64,000 nucleotides of DNA, taken from NCBI GenBank assembly GCA_031421855.1, contig JANOPN010000198.1:1-64000 (forward strand), given 5' to 3'. Source of the stretch: JAAFHN01 sp031421855. Lineage in GTDB: Bacteria > Pseudomonadota > Gammaproteobacteria > Burkholderiales > Burkholderiaceae_C. A model generated the notes under the pieces. The model was given only the letters and a program-made list of their open reading frames with translations, ran no database searches and was not told the origin of the DNA. The position numbers and the translations under genes were made by a program. Every line of letters begins with the position of its first letter. Position 1 is the stretch's first letter. Positions 50,223-58,422 of this stretch are shown here, in pieces.

Positions 50223-50236
50223 AGCAAGCGCTTGCT
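50223..50236. promoter_or_regulatory. Candidate TetR operator, perfect 14-bp palindrome
   Basis: AGCAAGCGCTTGCT lies 30 bp upstream of the TetR start in a divergent promoter region. Perfect dyad symmetry and position point to TetR autoregulation; CAAGCNNGCTTG-type sites are common for TetR regulators of acyl-CoA pathways. Confidence 0.55.
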
Positions 50237-50266
50237 AAAATAAAACCATTCTGATATGGTTCATCC

Positions 50267-51025
50267 ATGCCCCGCGACCCTGACCCCGACCTCAAACCCG
50301 ATGCACCCGATGCACCCGATGCACCCGACGAGCCCGCTGTGCCCAGCGCACGCGCCCGGGGACGTCCGCGCAAAACCTTGAGCGAGCGCGACGACGGCAA
50401 TCGCCGCATGGGGTTGATTGAGGCAGCAGCCAAATTGTTCCGCCAAAAAGGCTTTGCTGCAACCGCAACCCGAGACATCGCGTCAGCCGTCGGCATGCGC
50501 AGCGGCAGCCCGTTTTACCACTTCAAAAGCAAAGACGATTTGCTGGCCGCCGTGATGGAACAAGGCATGACAAGGGCCATTGAAAGCCAGCAGTTGCGAC
50601 TGAGTTCACTCCTAAATAGTGAGCAACAAACCCAACAGATTCGGAGACCAAGTGCTGATTTCACGTCAAAAGTGCTGCAAATCTTGGTTCGCAACCATTT
50701 TGAGGTGCTGGTAGGCCCCGGCAGCGACTTCATACCGGTCATGTTGTACGAATGGCGCTCATTGGGCGACGATGCGCGGGCGCGGGTTCAGGCCTTGCAA
50801 ACCCAATACGAGGCCGCTTGGCGACCCGTTTTGTCGGTCCTGCACGCCTCGGGGCGGCTGCGCGGGGATGAAAAACTGGCGCGACTGCTCATTTTTGGCG
50901 CCCTGAACTGGACGGCACAGTGGTATCGAATGGGTGATGCAGGCAACCCCGGTGTCGCCACGCTTGACGAGCTTACCGACAGCGCATTGGCCCTGTTCCT
51001 ACACGACCTTGCGCCCGCCAAATAG
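50267..51025 (+). CDS. TetR-family regulator of the acyl-CoA carboxylase cluster
   Basis: A 252-aa protein. The first ~45 residues are low-complexity (three Asp-Ala-Pro repeats encoded by tandem GATGCACCC units) and contain an AT-hook-like RARGRPRK. The HTH region (about 50-100: AAKLFRQKGFAATATRDIA, MRSGSPFYHFKSKDDL) is standard TetR. Within the ligand domain, the segment after ESQQLRLSSL is encoded by a copy of the dispersed repeat, adding about 18 residues (including SEQQTQQIRRPSADF). It heads the carboxylase/dehydrogenase operon (25-bp gap), like LiuR/AtuR regulators. Confidence 0.88.
   Translation: MPRDPDPDLKPDAPDAPDAPDEPAVPSARARGRPRKTLSERDDGNRRMGLIEAAAKLFRQKGFAATATRDIASAVGMRSGSPFYHFKSKDDLLAAVMEQGMTRAIESQQLRLSSLLNSEQQTQQIRRPSADFTSKVLQILVRNHFEVLVGPGSDFIPVMLYEWRSLGDDARARVQALQTQYEAAWRPVLSVLHASGRLRGDEKLARLLIFGALNWTAQWYRMGDAGNPGVATLDELTDSALALFLHDLAPAK
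50620..50657 (+). repeat. Dispersed repeat, copy 11, inside the TetR coding sequence
   Basis: Reads GAGCAACAAACCCAACAGAT then TCGGAGACCAAGTGCTG. It keeps the host frame open and codes for a polar Gln-rich loop. The upstream half-hairpin sequence CTAAATAGTGAGC resembles the flank of other copies. Confidence 0.85.
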
Positions 51026-51049
51026 ACTGATTCAGGACACCATCACCCC

Positions 51050-52732
51050 ATGACCGCCAGCTTTCAACCCAGCTTCAACACGTCCAGCCCCACCGCGCTG
51101 GCTCGCGCAACCGCGATGCGCGCCAAGGTCGAGTCGCTCAGGGCGCTAGAGGCCCGCGCGACTTACGAGTCGAGCAAGTCACGCGCGACGTTTGACAAGC
51201 GCGGCCAGTTGCTGCCGCGTGACCGAGTGGCCTTGCTGATCGATCCGCACACACCGTGGTTGCCACTGATGAGCTTGGTCGGCTACGGGCTTGACGTGGA
51301 AACCAGCAACGACCCTGTCGCCCAGGCCAAGGCCCTGTCGCAGTCGATCCCCGGCGGCGGCATGGTCGCAGGCATTGGATTCATCAGCGGGGTGCGGTGC
51401 ATGGTGAGTGCGAGCGACTCCGGCATTGAGGCCGGTGCCATCCAAGCAGGTGGCCTACAAAAAATCCTTCGCGTGCAAGAAATCGCGCTACAAAACAAAC
51501 TGCCATTCATCCATTTGGTTGAAAGCGCAGGGGCCAATTTGCTTCGCTACCGGGTTGATGGCTTTGTGCAAGGCGGCGCACTGTTTCGCAATCTGGCGCG
51601 CTTGTCGGCGGCTGGCATCCCGGTGTTGACGATTCAGCATGGCTCAGGCACAGCAGGCGGCGCGTACATGCCGGGCTTGAGTGACGCGGTGATCATGGTC
51701 GAGGGGCGATCAAGGGCGTTTTTGGCCGGCCCCCCCTTGCTCAAGGCCGCAACTGGCGAGATTGCAGGAGAGGAAGAGCTGGGCGGCGCATTCATGCACG
51801 CCAGCGTCTCAGGCTTGGGCGAGGCTTTGGTGGCAGACGACCGCGAAGCCATTGGCCTGGCACGTGCCTGGGTGGCTCAATGGGAGCATTTCAAGCCAAA
51901 TTTGATGCCAAATATGGCCTTGGTCACCGAATCTATTGAGTTTACTGCTACTAATAGCATAGCAAGTGACGACATGCTCGCGCTGATGCCGTCACACTAC
52001 GCCGAGCCGGTTGACATGCGCGAAGTGATGCATCGGCTGGTTGACTTGCAGCTGTTTGAGTTCAAAGCCCTTTATGGCGCGGCGACCATTTGCGCTCAAG
52101 GCCAGATTGGCGGACACAGCGTGGGCTTCATCAGCAACAACGGCCCAATCGACGTGGCCGGTGCCAACAAGGCCACCCATTTCATCCAGCACATGTGCCA
52201 ACTGGGGCACCCCATCATCTACTTGCAAAACACCACCGGCTACATGGTGGGTGTGGCCAGTGAGCAGGCTGGCATGATCAAGCACGGCAGCAAAATGATC
52301 CAAGCGGTGACGAACGCCAGCGTGCCCCAAATCACCATCCAGTGCGGCGCCAGTTTTGGAGCAGGCAACTACGGCATGTGCGGCCGGGCGTTTGAGCCCC
52401 GTTTTTTGTTCAGCTGGCCCGGCGCACAAACCGCCGTCATGGGCGGTGAGCAAGCGGCTGGCACCATGCGCGAAGTCGTCATGGGCGCGTTTGCCAAGCG
52501 CGGCCTCACCCCAAGCCCCGAGCAAAGCGCGAAATTTGAAGCCCAAGAGCGCGCCATCGTGGCCTTGTTTGCAGCGCAGCAAGATGGGTTTATCACCAGC
52601 GGCATGGGCTTGGACGACGGCGTGATCGACCCCCGAGACACCCGCGCGACGCTGATCGAATGCTTGGACATGTGCGCCCAGGCCGCCACCCGACAACTTC
52701 GCCCCACGTCGTTTGGCGTGGCGCGCATGTGA
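51050..52732 (+). CDS. Acyl-CoA carboxylase, carboxyltransferase (beta) subunit
   Basis: Biotin-dependent carboxyltransferase of the methylcrotonyl/geranyl/propionyl-CoA carboxylase group (LiuB/AtuC-like), 560 aa. N-domain motifs: FIHLVESAGANL, HGSGTAGGAYMPGLSD and EEELGGAFMHASVSG; C-domain: FISNNGPIDVAGANKATHF, YLQNTTGYMVG and SFGAGNYGMCGRAF. The linker between the two domains is partly encoded by a minus-oriented copy of the dispersed repeat. Substrate is uncertain: AtuA in the neighbourhood favours an acyclic-terpene-type acyl-CoA, but methylcrotonyl-CoA is equally possible. Confidence 0.9.
   Translation: MTASFQPSFNTSSPTALARATAMRAKVESLRALEARATYESSKSRATFDKRGQLLPRDRVALLIDPHTPWLPLMSLVGYGLDVETSNDPVAQAKALSQSIPGGGMVAGIGFISGVRCMVSASDSGIEAGAIQAGGLQKILRVQEIALQNKLPFIHLVESAGANLLRYRVDGFVQGGALFRNLARLSAAGIPVLTIQHGSGTAGGAYMPGLSDAVIMVEGRSRAFLAGPPLLKAATGEIAGEEELGGAFMHASVSGLGEALVADDREAIGLARAWVAQWEHFKPNLMPNMALVTESIEFTATNSIASDDMLALMPSHYAEPVDMREVMHRLVDLQLFEFKALYGAATICAQGQIGGHSVGFISNNGPIDVAGANKATHFIQHMCQLGHPIIYLQNTTGYMVGVASEQAGMIKHGSKMIQAVTNASVPQITIQCGASFGAGNYGMCGRAFEPRFLFSWPGAQTAVMGGEQAAGTMREVVMGAFAKRGLTPSPEQSAKFEAQERAIVALFAAQQDGFITSGMGLDDGVIDPRDTRATLIECLDMCAQAATRQLRPTSFGVARM
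51916..51950 (-). repeat. Dispersed repeat, copy 12, inside the carboxyltransferase coding sequence
   Basis: On the minus strand: TAGCAGTAAACTCAATAGAT then TCGGTGACCAAGGCC, with the flanking TAGTAGC hairpin arm extending to 51960. On the coding strand it encodes about LVTESIEFTATNSIA in the domain linker without disrupting the frame. Confidence 0.87.
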
Positions 52733-52758
52733 TTTTTGCCATTTTTTAGGAGCCCACC

Positions 52759-53949
52759 ATGAAGTTCACCGAAGACCACCGAGCCATGCAGCGCACGCTT
52801 GAGCGGTTCATTGACAACGAGATCAACCCCCATGTCGACGAATGGGAAGCCGCCGAGATATTCCCAGCCCACGAGCTGTTCAAGAAAATGGGCGATTTGG
52901 GCCTTTTGGGGCTCACCAAGCCCGAAGCCTACGGCGGAAGCGGGCTTGACTACTCGTTCTCAGTCGCGATGGCCGAGACCTTGGGGCACATCAAATGCGG
53001 CGCAATCCCGATGGCGATTGGCGTACAGACCGACATGTGCACACCCGCGCTGGCCAAATTTGGCTCTGATGCGCTGCGCGAGCAATTCCTCAAACCCGCC
53101 ATCGCCGGCGACATGGTGGGCTGCATCGGCGTGAGCGAGCCCGGCGCGGGCAGCGACGTGGCCAGCATCAAGACCTACGCAAAAAAGGACGGTGACGACT
53201 ACGTGATCTCGGGTCAAAAAATGTGGATCACCAACAGCTTGCAAGCCGATTGGATGTGCATGCTGGTCAACACCGCGCCCGTCGAAGAAAAAGGCGTGCA
53301 CAAGAACAAGAGTTTGATCATGGTGCCGATGCGCGACGGCAAAAACGGCACCCTGACCAAAGGCATCGAAGTCGCCAAAAAGATCCGCAAAATCGGCATG
53401 AACGCCAGCGACACCGGCCTGATCTACTTTGACGAGGTGCGGGTTCCCCAGGCGTATTTGCTGGGCAAAGAAGGCGCGGGCTTCAGCTACCAGATGCAAC
53501 AGTTCCAAGAAGAGCGCCTGTGGGCAATGGCCAGCTGCATTCAGGGCCTCACCAACTGCATCGAATGGACGATCGAGTGGGCGCAGTCGCGCAAAGTCTC
53601 GGGGGGCGCACTGGCTGACCAGCAATGGGTGCAGTTCAAACTCGGCGAAATGATGACCGAGGTTGAATGTTTGCGAGCGCTTACTTACCGGGCGTGTGAG
53701 CTGTACACGAGCGGCGAGGACGTCACCATGCTGGCCAGCATGGGCAAGCTAAAAGCTGGTCGCATGAACCACGACATCCCCCACGGTTGCCTTCAGTTTT
53801 GGGGTGGCATGGGCTACACCTGGGACAACCCGGTGAGCCGCATGTACCGCGACGGCCGTTTGGCCTCCATTGGCGGCGGCGCAGACGAGGTCATGCTGGG
53901 CATCATTGCCAAAATCGCTGGCATTGCTAAGCAGCGGTTACCGGGATGA
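52759..53949 (+). CDS. Acyl-CoA dehydrogenase (LiuA/AtuD-like)
   Basis: A 396-aa flavoenzyme, normal ACAD length. FAD/substrate motif GVSEPGAGSDVAS near residue 125 and KMWITNS near 155 are present. At the common catalytic Glu site (YEGT) the sequence reads SIGGGADEV, so that Glu is absent; isovaleryl-CoA-type enzymes keep the base elsewhere, which fits a branched-chain or terpenoid acyl-CoA. Together with the flanking carboxylase subunits it would introduce the double bond before carboxylation. An AGGAG site precedes ATG 52759; the stop overlaps the next start (ATGA). Confidence 0.92.
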   Translation: MKFTEDHRAMQRTLERFIDNEINPHVDEWEAAEIFPAHELFKKMGDLGLLGLTKPEAYGGSGLDYSFSVAMAETLGHIKCGAIPMAIGVQTDMCTPALAKFGSDALREQFLKPAIAGDMVGCIGVSEPGAGSDVASIKTYAKKDGDDYVISGQKMWITNSLQADWMCMLVNTAPVEEKGVHKNKSLIMVPMRDGKNGTLTKGIEVAKKIRKIGMNASDTGLIYFDEVRVPQAYLLGKEGAGFSYQMQQFQEERLWAMASCIQGLTNCIEWTIEWAQSRKVSGGALADQQWVQFKLGEMMTEVECLRALTYRACELYTSGEDVTMLASMGKLKAGRMNHDIPHGCLQFWGGMGYTWDNPVSRMYRDGRLASIGGGADEVMLGIIAKIAGIAKQRLPG

Positions 53950-55928
53950 AACGGTTACTGATTGCCAATCGAGGCGAGATCGCGCGCCGTGTCATGCGCA
54001 CCGCTTACCAAATGGGTGTGCAAACCGTCGCGGTGTACTCGGACGCAGATGCAAACGCGCTTCACGTCGCCGATGCCGACTCAGGCGTCGCCTTGGGTGG
54101 CAATGCCTCAGCCGACAGCTATTTGCGCATCGACAAGCTGCTGGCAGCGGCAAAAGCCAGCGGGGCCGACGCGGTGCATCCGGGCTACGGGTTTTTGAGC
54201 GAAAGCGCCGAGTTTGCCCAAGCGGTGATCGACGCGGGGCTGATTTGGGTCGGGCCGCCGCCATCGGCCGTGCAGGCCTTGGGCAGCAAGTCAGCTTGCA
54301 AGGCGCTGGCCCGCCGACAAGGCGTGCCAGTCTTGGGCGGCTACGAGGGCGCAGACCAAAGCGACGAGCGCTTTGTGGCCGAGGCCGCTGGCATGGGCTT
54401 TCCGGTCATGGTCAAAGCGGCGGCGGGCGGCGGCGGGCGTGGCATGCGGTTGGTGCATTCGGGTGATCAGCTCGTTGCCTCGCTTGCCAGCGCGCGCTCT
54501 GAGGCCTTGGCAGGATTTGGCAACGCCGAGCTGCTCATGGAGCGCGCCTTGCTTGCGCCACGCCATGTCGAGGTGCAGGTTTTTGCCGACCAGCATGGCA
54601 ACTGCATCCACTTAGGCGAGCGCGATTGCTCAGTGCAGCGGCGCAACCAAAAAATCATTGAAGAGTCGCCCAGCCCTGCCGTCTCGCCCGAACTTCGCCA
54701 GCGCATGGGCGCTTGTGCTGTGGCGCTTGCCCTAGGCGCAGGCTATGTGGGCGCGGGCACGGTTGAGTTTTTACTCGAAGGGGGCGAGTTCTATCTGATG
54801 GAGATGAACACGCGGCTACAGGTCGAGCATCCAGTCACCGAGGCCGTCACCGGGCTTGACTTGGTCGAGTGGCAGCTTCGCATCGCGCGCGGCGAGGCAT
54901 TGCCGCTGACGCAAGCGCAGGTCAAGCTCACCGGTCACGCAATCGAGGTGCGCCTGTGCGCCGAAGATGAGCAGTTCAACCCGCACGCCGGTCGCGTCAC
55001 CGCGCTGATCTGGCCAAGCGATGCCATCGAATTCGCTCGAGCCGACATGCACGCAGGCGTGCGCATCGATCACGCGCTGGAGCGTGGTTTGGTCGTGCCT
55101 GAGTTTTACGACTCGATGCTGGGCAAATTGATCGCCCACGCGCCCACCCGAAGCGAGGCCATCGAGCGGCTGAGCCATGCTCTAGCGCGCACCGTCGTCG
55201 CCGGGCTACCCACCAACCGCGCGATGCTGTTGGCCTGCTTGGGCCACGCTGAGTTTGTCCAAGGCAATGCCTTGGTGCCTTTTTTGGGCACACATGCCCA
55301 AGGACTGCGTGACACCATCCATGCGCGCGAGACCGCGCTTTTGGGGTTTGCGGTTTCCGCGTGGGTGATGTCGCGCGCTGGCAATACCCGGCCAAGCGCG
55401 TCGCTGGCTTGCCCGTTCATCCGCAGCTTGCGCCTCGTCCACCGTGGCCAGCGCATGGATGTGGCGGTGCTGGAATTGGGCAACGGTCGGCTGCAGCTGG
55501 AAGTCGCCGACTTGGAGGTCATGGCGCAGGTCCGTTGGCGCTCCGATCACGAACTTGACGTGTCGATTGACGGCCTCAATCGGCGAGTGGCGGTCGCGCC
55601 AGAAGGCTTTTTGCAGCTCGACGGGGTGTCGTTTGAGTTCAGCGACGCGACATTTGCGCCCCCGGTCAAGGCAATGGATGCCAACACCGAGCGCCAAATT
55701 GCCGCACCCATGAACGGCAAAGTCGTCTCGGTCAACGTGGTCATTGGCCAAGCCGTGCACGCAGGTGATGTGTTGGTCATCATCGAGGCCATGAAGCTCC
55801 AACACAACATCACCGCACCGCGCAACGGCACCGTTGAGCGCGTACACGCCACCCTGGGTGCGCAAGTTGCACCACGCGCCCTTTTGGTGGAGCTGACGAC
55901 CGCAACCGAAACCCAAACCGCCGCATGA
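53946..55928 (+). CDS. Acyl-CoA carboxylase, biotin carboxylase/biotin carrier (alpha) subunit
   Basis: A 660-aa protein of the LiuD/AtuF type. N-terminal biotin carboxylase (RLLIANRGEIARRVMRTA; ATP-grasp loop KAAAGGGGRGMRLV; EMNTRLQVEHPVTE), a linker domain, and a C-terminal biotinyl domain with the lysine motif EAMKLQHN near residue 625 (Leu replaces the more usual Met). It partners the beta subunit two genes upstream. ATG overlaps the dehydrogenase stop, and the stop overlaps the phosphatase start, so the operon is tightly coupled. Confidence 0.94.
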   Translation: MKRLLIANRGEIARRVMRTAYQMGVQTVAVYSDADANALHVADADSGVALGGNASADSYLRIDKLLAAAKASGADAVHPGYGFLSESAEFAQAVIDAGLIWVGPPPSAVQALGSKSACKALARRQGVPVLGGYEGADQSDERFVAEAAGMGFPVMVKAAAGGGGRGMRLVHSGDQLVASLASARSEALAGFGNAELLMERALLAPRHVEVQVFADQHGNCIHLGERDCSVQRRNQKIIEESPSPAVSPELRQRMGACAVALALGAGYVGAGTVEFLLEGGEFYLMEMNTRLQVEHPVTEAVTGLDLVEWQLRIARGEALPLTQAQVKLTGHAIEVRLCAEDEQFNPHAGRVTALIWPSDAIEFARADMHAGVRIDHALERGLVVPEFYDSMLGKLIAHAPTRSEAIERLSHALARTVVAGLPTNRAMLLACLGHAEFVQGNALVPFLGTHAQGLRDTIHARETALLGFAVSAWVMSRAGNTRPSASLACPFIRSLRLVHRGQRMDVAVLELGNGRLQLEVADLEVMAQVRWRSDHELDVSIDGLNRRVAVAPEGFLQLDGVSFEFSDATFAPPVKAMDANTERQIAAPMNGKVVSVNVVIGQAVHAGDVLVIIEAMKLQHNITAPRNGTVERVHATLGAQVAPRALLVELTTATETQTAA

Positions 55929-56500
55929 ACCGCAGAGACCTTGTGTGCGCTGGCGCTTTGTTGCCGATTGCGAGCGCATGGAGCCAGCCCGATCCGTGGA
56001 CACAAGTCTTGCCGGGGCGTATCGTGCTCATGCGCCATGCAATGGCACCCGGCATTGGCGACCCACCTGGCTTTAAACTCAACAACTGCGCTTCACAGCG
56101 CAACCTCGACGAGGTTGGCAAAGATCAAGCGCGGCGCATCGGCGCGGCGTTTGCCCAGCACGCGGCCAAATCTGGCGTCAAAGTCACATCGGTCTGGCAC
56201 TCGCAGTGGTGCCGAACCACCGACACCGCGCAGTTGGCCTTTGGCAATGCCCCAAAGCCTGTAGCCCAAAGCGCGTTCAATTCGTTTTTTGGCAATGCCG
56301 ATGCCGCCCCGCAGCAAACCGCCGCCGCACGCAAACTGCTCATGGCCTGGGTCGCAAGCAAGCCCGTGGGCGTGTTGGTGGTCGTCACCCACCAAGTCAA
56401 CATCACGGCGCTGACGCAGATGGGCGCCGCCTCAGGCGAATCAGTGATCGTCGCCGCAGCCGGTCAAAAACTCATCGTCGTCGGCCAACTACCGCCTTGA
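55925..56500 (+). CDS. Exported histidine phosphatase family protein
   Basis: A 191-aa member of the histidine phosphatase superfamily. The N-terminus NRRDLVCAGALLPIASAWS is a signal sequence with two arginines (possibly Tat). The RHG-type motif is IVLMRHAMAPG, with VWHSQWCRTTDTA and the second catalytic His in VVVTHQVNIT. It is translationally coupled to the carboxylase alpha gene (ATGA), although a phosphatase has no known role in this pathway; it may be a passenger or act on a secreted phosphate ester. Confidence 0.82.
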   Translation: MNRRDLVCAGALLPIASAWSQPDPWTQVLPGRIVLMRHAMAPGIGDPPGFKLNNCASQRNLDEVGKDQARRIGAAFAQHAAKSGVKVTSVWHSQWCRTTDTAQLAFGNAPKPVAQSAFNSFFGNADAAPQQTAAARKLLMAWVASKPVGVLVVVTHQVNITALTQMGAASGESVIVAAAGQKLIVVGQLPP

Positions 56501-56543
56501 CGCTTCAAAACGGTATCTCAGAGAGATTTTTAGTGGAAAATCA

Positions 56544-56579
56544 GCACTTGGTCACCGTATTCATTGGGTTAGTTGCTAT
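56544..56579 (-). repeat. Dispersed intergenic repeat, copy 13
   Basis: On the minus strand: ATAGCAACTAACCCAATGAA then TACGGTGACCAAGTGC. It begins on the last base of the atuA stop codon (TAA) and separates it from the convergent phosphatase gene. Confidence 0.88.
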
Positions 56580-58393
56580 TATTTTTGATTGTCCAGCTTC
56601 ACCCACGCCATCAAACTCGGTGGCACTTTGATCGGCATGTTGAGCAATATTTGAGCCATGCCTTTGCCCAGCGGGTCGTGGCGAAGGCTGGCCATGCCGC
56701 CGCCGTCTAGGGCTTGCTGGCAGACGAAATTGAAAGCGTTGATGCCGGGTAATTCGTATCGCGTGACACTGCCGCTGACGAAATGGGCCAAGTACCCAGC
56801 GACGGCAGCTTCAGTGACTTGAACGGCGATCAAACCGAGCAAGTCTGGGTGTCGAGCAACGATGCCGATGTTGGATGTGTCGCCTTTGTCGCCGCTGCGG
56901 CCATGAGCAACGGCAATCAACGGCACGGTGACGCTATCGGTCAAATCAATCACGGGCCATGCTTTGGGGGTACCAGGCTCGTCGCCCGTATCGATGCCCG
57001 GCGCGACATCAATGGCGGTTGACACATCGCCAATTTTCATCGTTGCGCGCACGAGCGGCTTATCGATCAAGAAGCCAAACTGCTTGATGCAAGGGTTGAC
57101 GCTGGGTCGGCCGCCGTCCATGCCAGTCGTACCGGGGCTAAACGACGTACCCGGTGCTGCAATTTCTCGCGCAAAAATCTCAAGTGCGGCTTTCACGGGA
57201 TGGCGAACAGCCAAACGCAAAATGGCCTCGCGCACATGCACGCCATGCGCGTGCGGGCCAAATGCGTTCTCGGTTCCCAGGATTTCAATGTTGGTGGCGC
57301 TGTAGTCGGGCAAGCCCAACCGCGCAAACATCGCGCGGGTGCGCTCCAGCAAAGCCTCACCGGTGCGCCGCGCTTTTGCTGCCGCATCAAACCCGATGAT
57401 TGCGATTTGCACGACGCTTTTGAATCCGTCCATGTATGTCGCGCTGACCTTGTACTGCGCCGGTGCGGGCAACCCACGTGCGCCGGTGACGCGAACCGCG
57501 TGCTCGCCGACCGCCGCGAGCTGCACATGGGTGAAGTCGCAAATCACGTCCGGCAGCCGGTAGTGCGCCGGGTCGTGAATTTCGTACAGCAACTGCTCTG
57601 CGATCACCGCGGGCGTGACCAACCCACCGGTGCCTGGCGGTTTGGTCGCAATGAAGCTGCCGTCAAACGAGACCTCAACAATGGGGTAGCCGATGTTGGC
57701 CCAGTCTGGCACGTCTTGCCAATCGGTGAACAAACCGCCAGTACCCTGTGCGCCGCACTCAATGATGTGCCCCGCCAAACTGCCTTGGGCCAACTCATTA
57801 AGCTGATCGGCGCGCCAATTGAAATGGTGCATGAGCGCACCCAGCGTAACGGCGCTGTCGACGCACCGACCGGTGATGACGACATCGGCCCCGGCGTCCA
57901 GCGCGGCCTTGATTGGCAACGCGCCCAAATACGCATTGGCCGTGAGCAACTTGTCTGGCAGCGCGCGCGTGCCGTTGAACTCACGCGTGCCCAGCTCGCG
58001 CAGCAGGGGCAGCCGATCGGTCACATCGTCTCCGAGCACCACGGCGACTTTGAGATCAAGCCCAAGTTCTGCCGCCAAGGCCTCTACTGCTTTGGCACAC
58101 GACTGAGGATTCACTCCGCCTGCATTGCTGATCAAGCGGATGCCCTTGGCTTTGCAGTCTTTGAGGATTTGGCGGCAGGTGACCGTGACGAAATCAAGTG
58201 CAAAACCCGCGTCCGGGTTTTTCATACGCTGCGCGGCCATGATGCTCATGGTCAGCTCAGCCAAGTAGTCAAACACCACGAAATCAACATCGCCAAATGC
58301 CACCAATTGGGGTGCGCCGACGCTGCTGTCGCCCCAAAATCCACTCGCTCCGCCGATGCGCAGGGGTTTGATTGCTGTGGTGGTGTTGTTCAT
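56579..58393 (-). CDS. AtuA-family protein (DUF1446 with C-terminal DUF4387-like part)
   Basis: A 604-aa protein. The N-terminal DUF1446 region starts LRIGGASGFWGDSS and includes SNAGGVNPQSCAKAVEAL and ITGRCVDSAVTLG; the C-terminal ~100 residues (AHGRSGDKGDTSNIGI) form the domain often found separately. AtuA is required for acyclic terpene (citronellol/geraniol) utilisation in Pseudomonas, although its reaction is unknown, and homologues exist in bacteria without that pathway. It is convergent with the carboxylase operon. The stop abuts repeat copy 13. Confidence 0.88.
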   Translation of the reverse strand: MNNTTTAIKPLRIGGASGFWGDSSVGAPQLVAFGDVDFVVFDYLAELTMSIMAAQRMKNPDAGFALDFVTVTCRQILKDCKAKGIRLISNAGGVNPQSCAKAVEALAAELGLDLKVAVVLGDDVTDRLPLLRELGTREFNGTRALPDKLLTANAYLGALPIKAALDAGADVVITGRCVDSAVTLGALMHHFNWRADQLNELAQGSLAGHIIECGAQGTGGLFTDWQDVPDWANIGYPIVEVSFDGSFIATKPPGTGGLVTPAVIAEQLLYEIHDPAHYRLPDVICDFTHVQLAAVGEHAVRVTGARGLPAPAQYKVSATYMDGFKSVVQIAIIGFDAAAKARRTGEALLERTRAMFARLGLPDYSATNIEILGTENAFGPHAHGVHVREAILRLAVRHPVKAALEIFAREIAAPGTSFSPGTTGMDGGRPSVNPCIKQFGFLIDKPLVRATMKIGDVSTAIDVAPGIDTGDEPGTPKAWPVIDLTDSVTVPLIAVAHGRSGDKGDTSNIGIVARHPDLLGLIAVQVTEAAVAGYLAHFVSGSVTRYELPGINAFNFVCQQALDGGGMASLRHDPLGKGMAQILLNMPIKVPPSLMAWVKLDNQK

Positions 58394-58422
58394 GTTCGTC
58401 TCGTGCTGTCGAAAGGGGTTGG

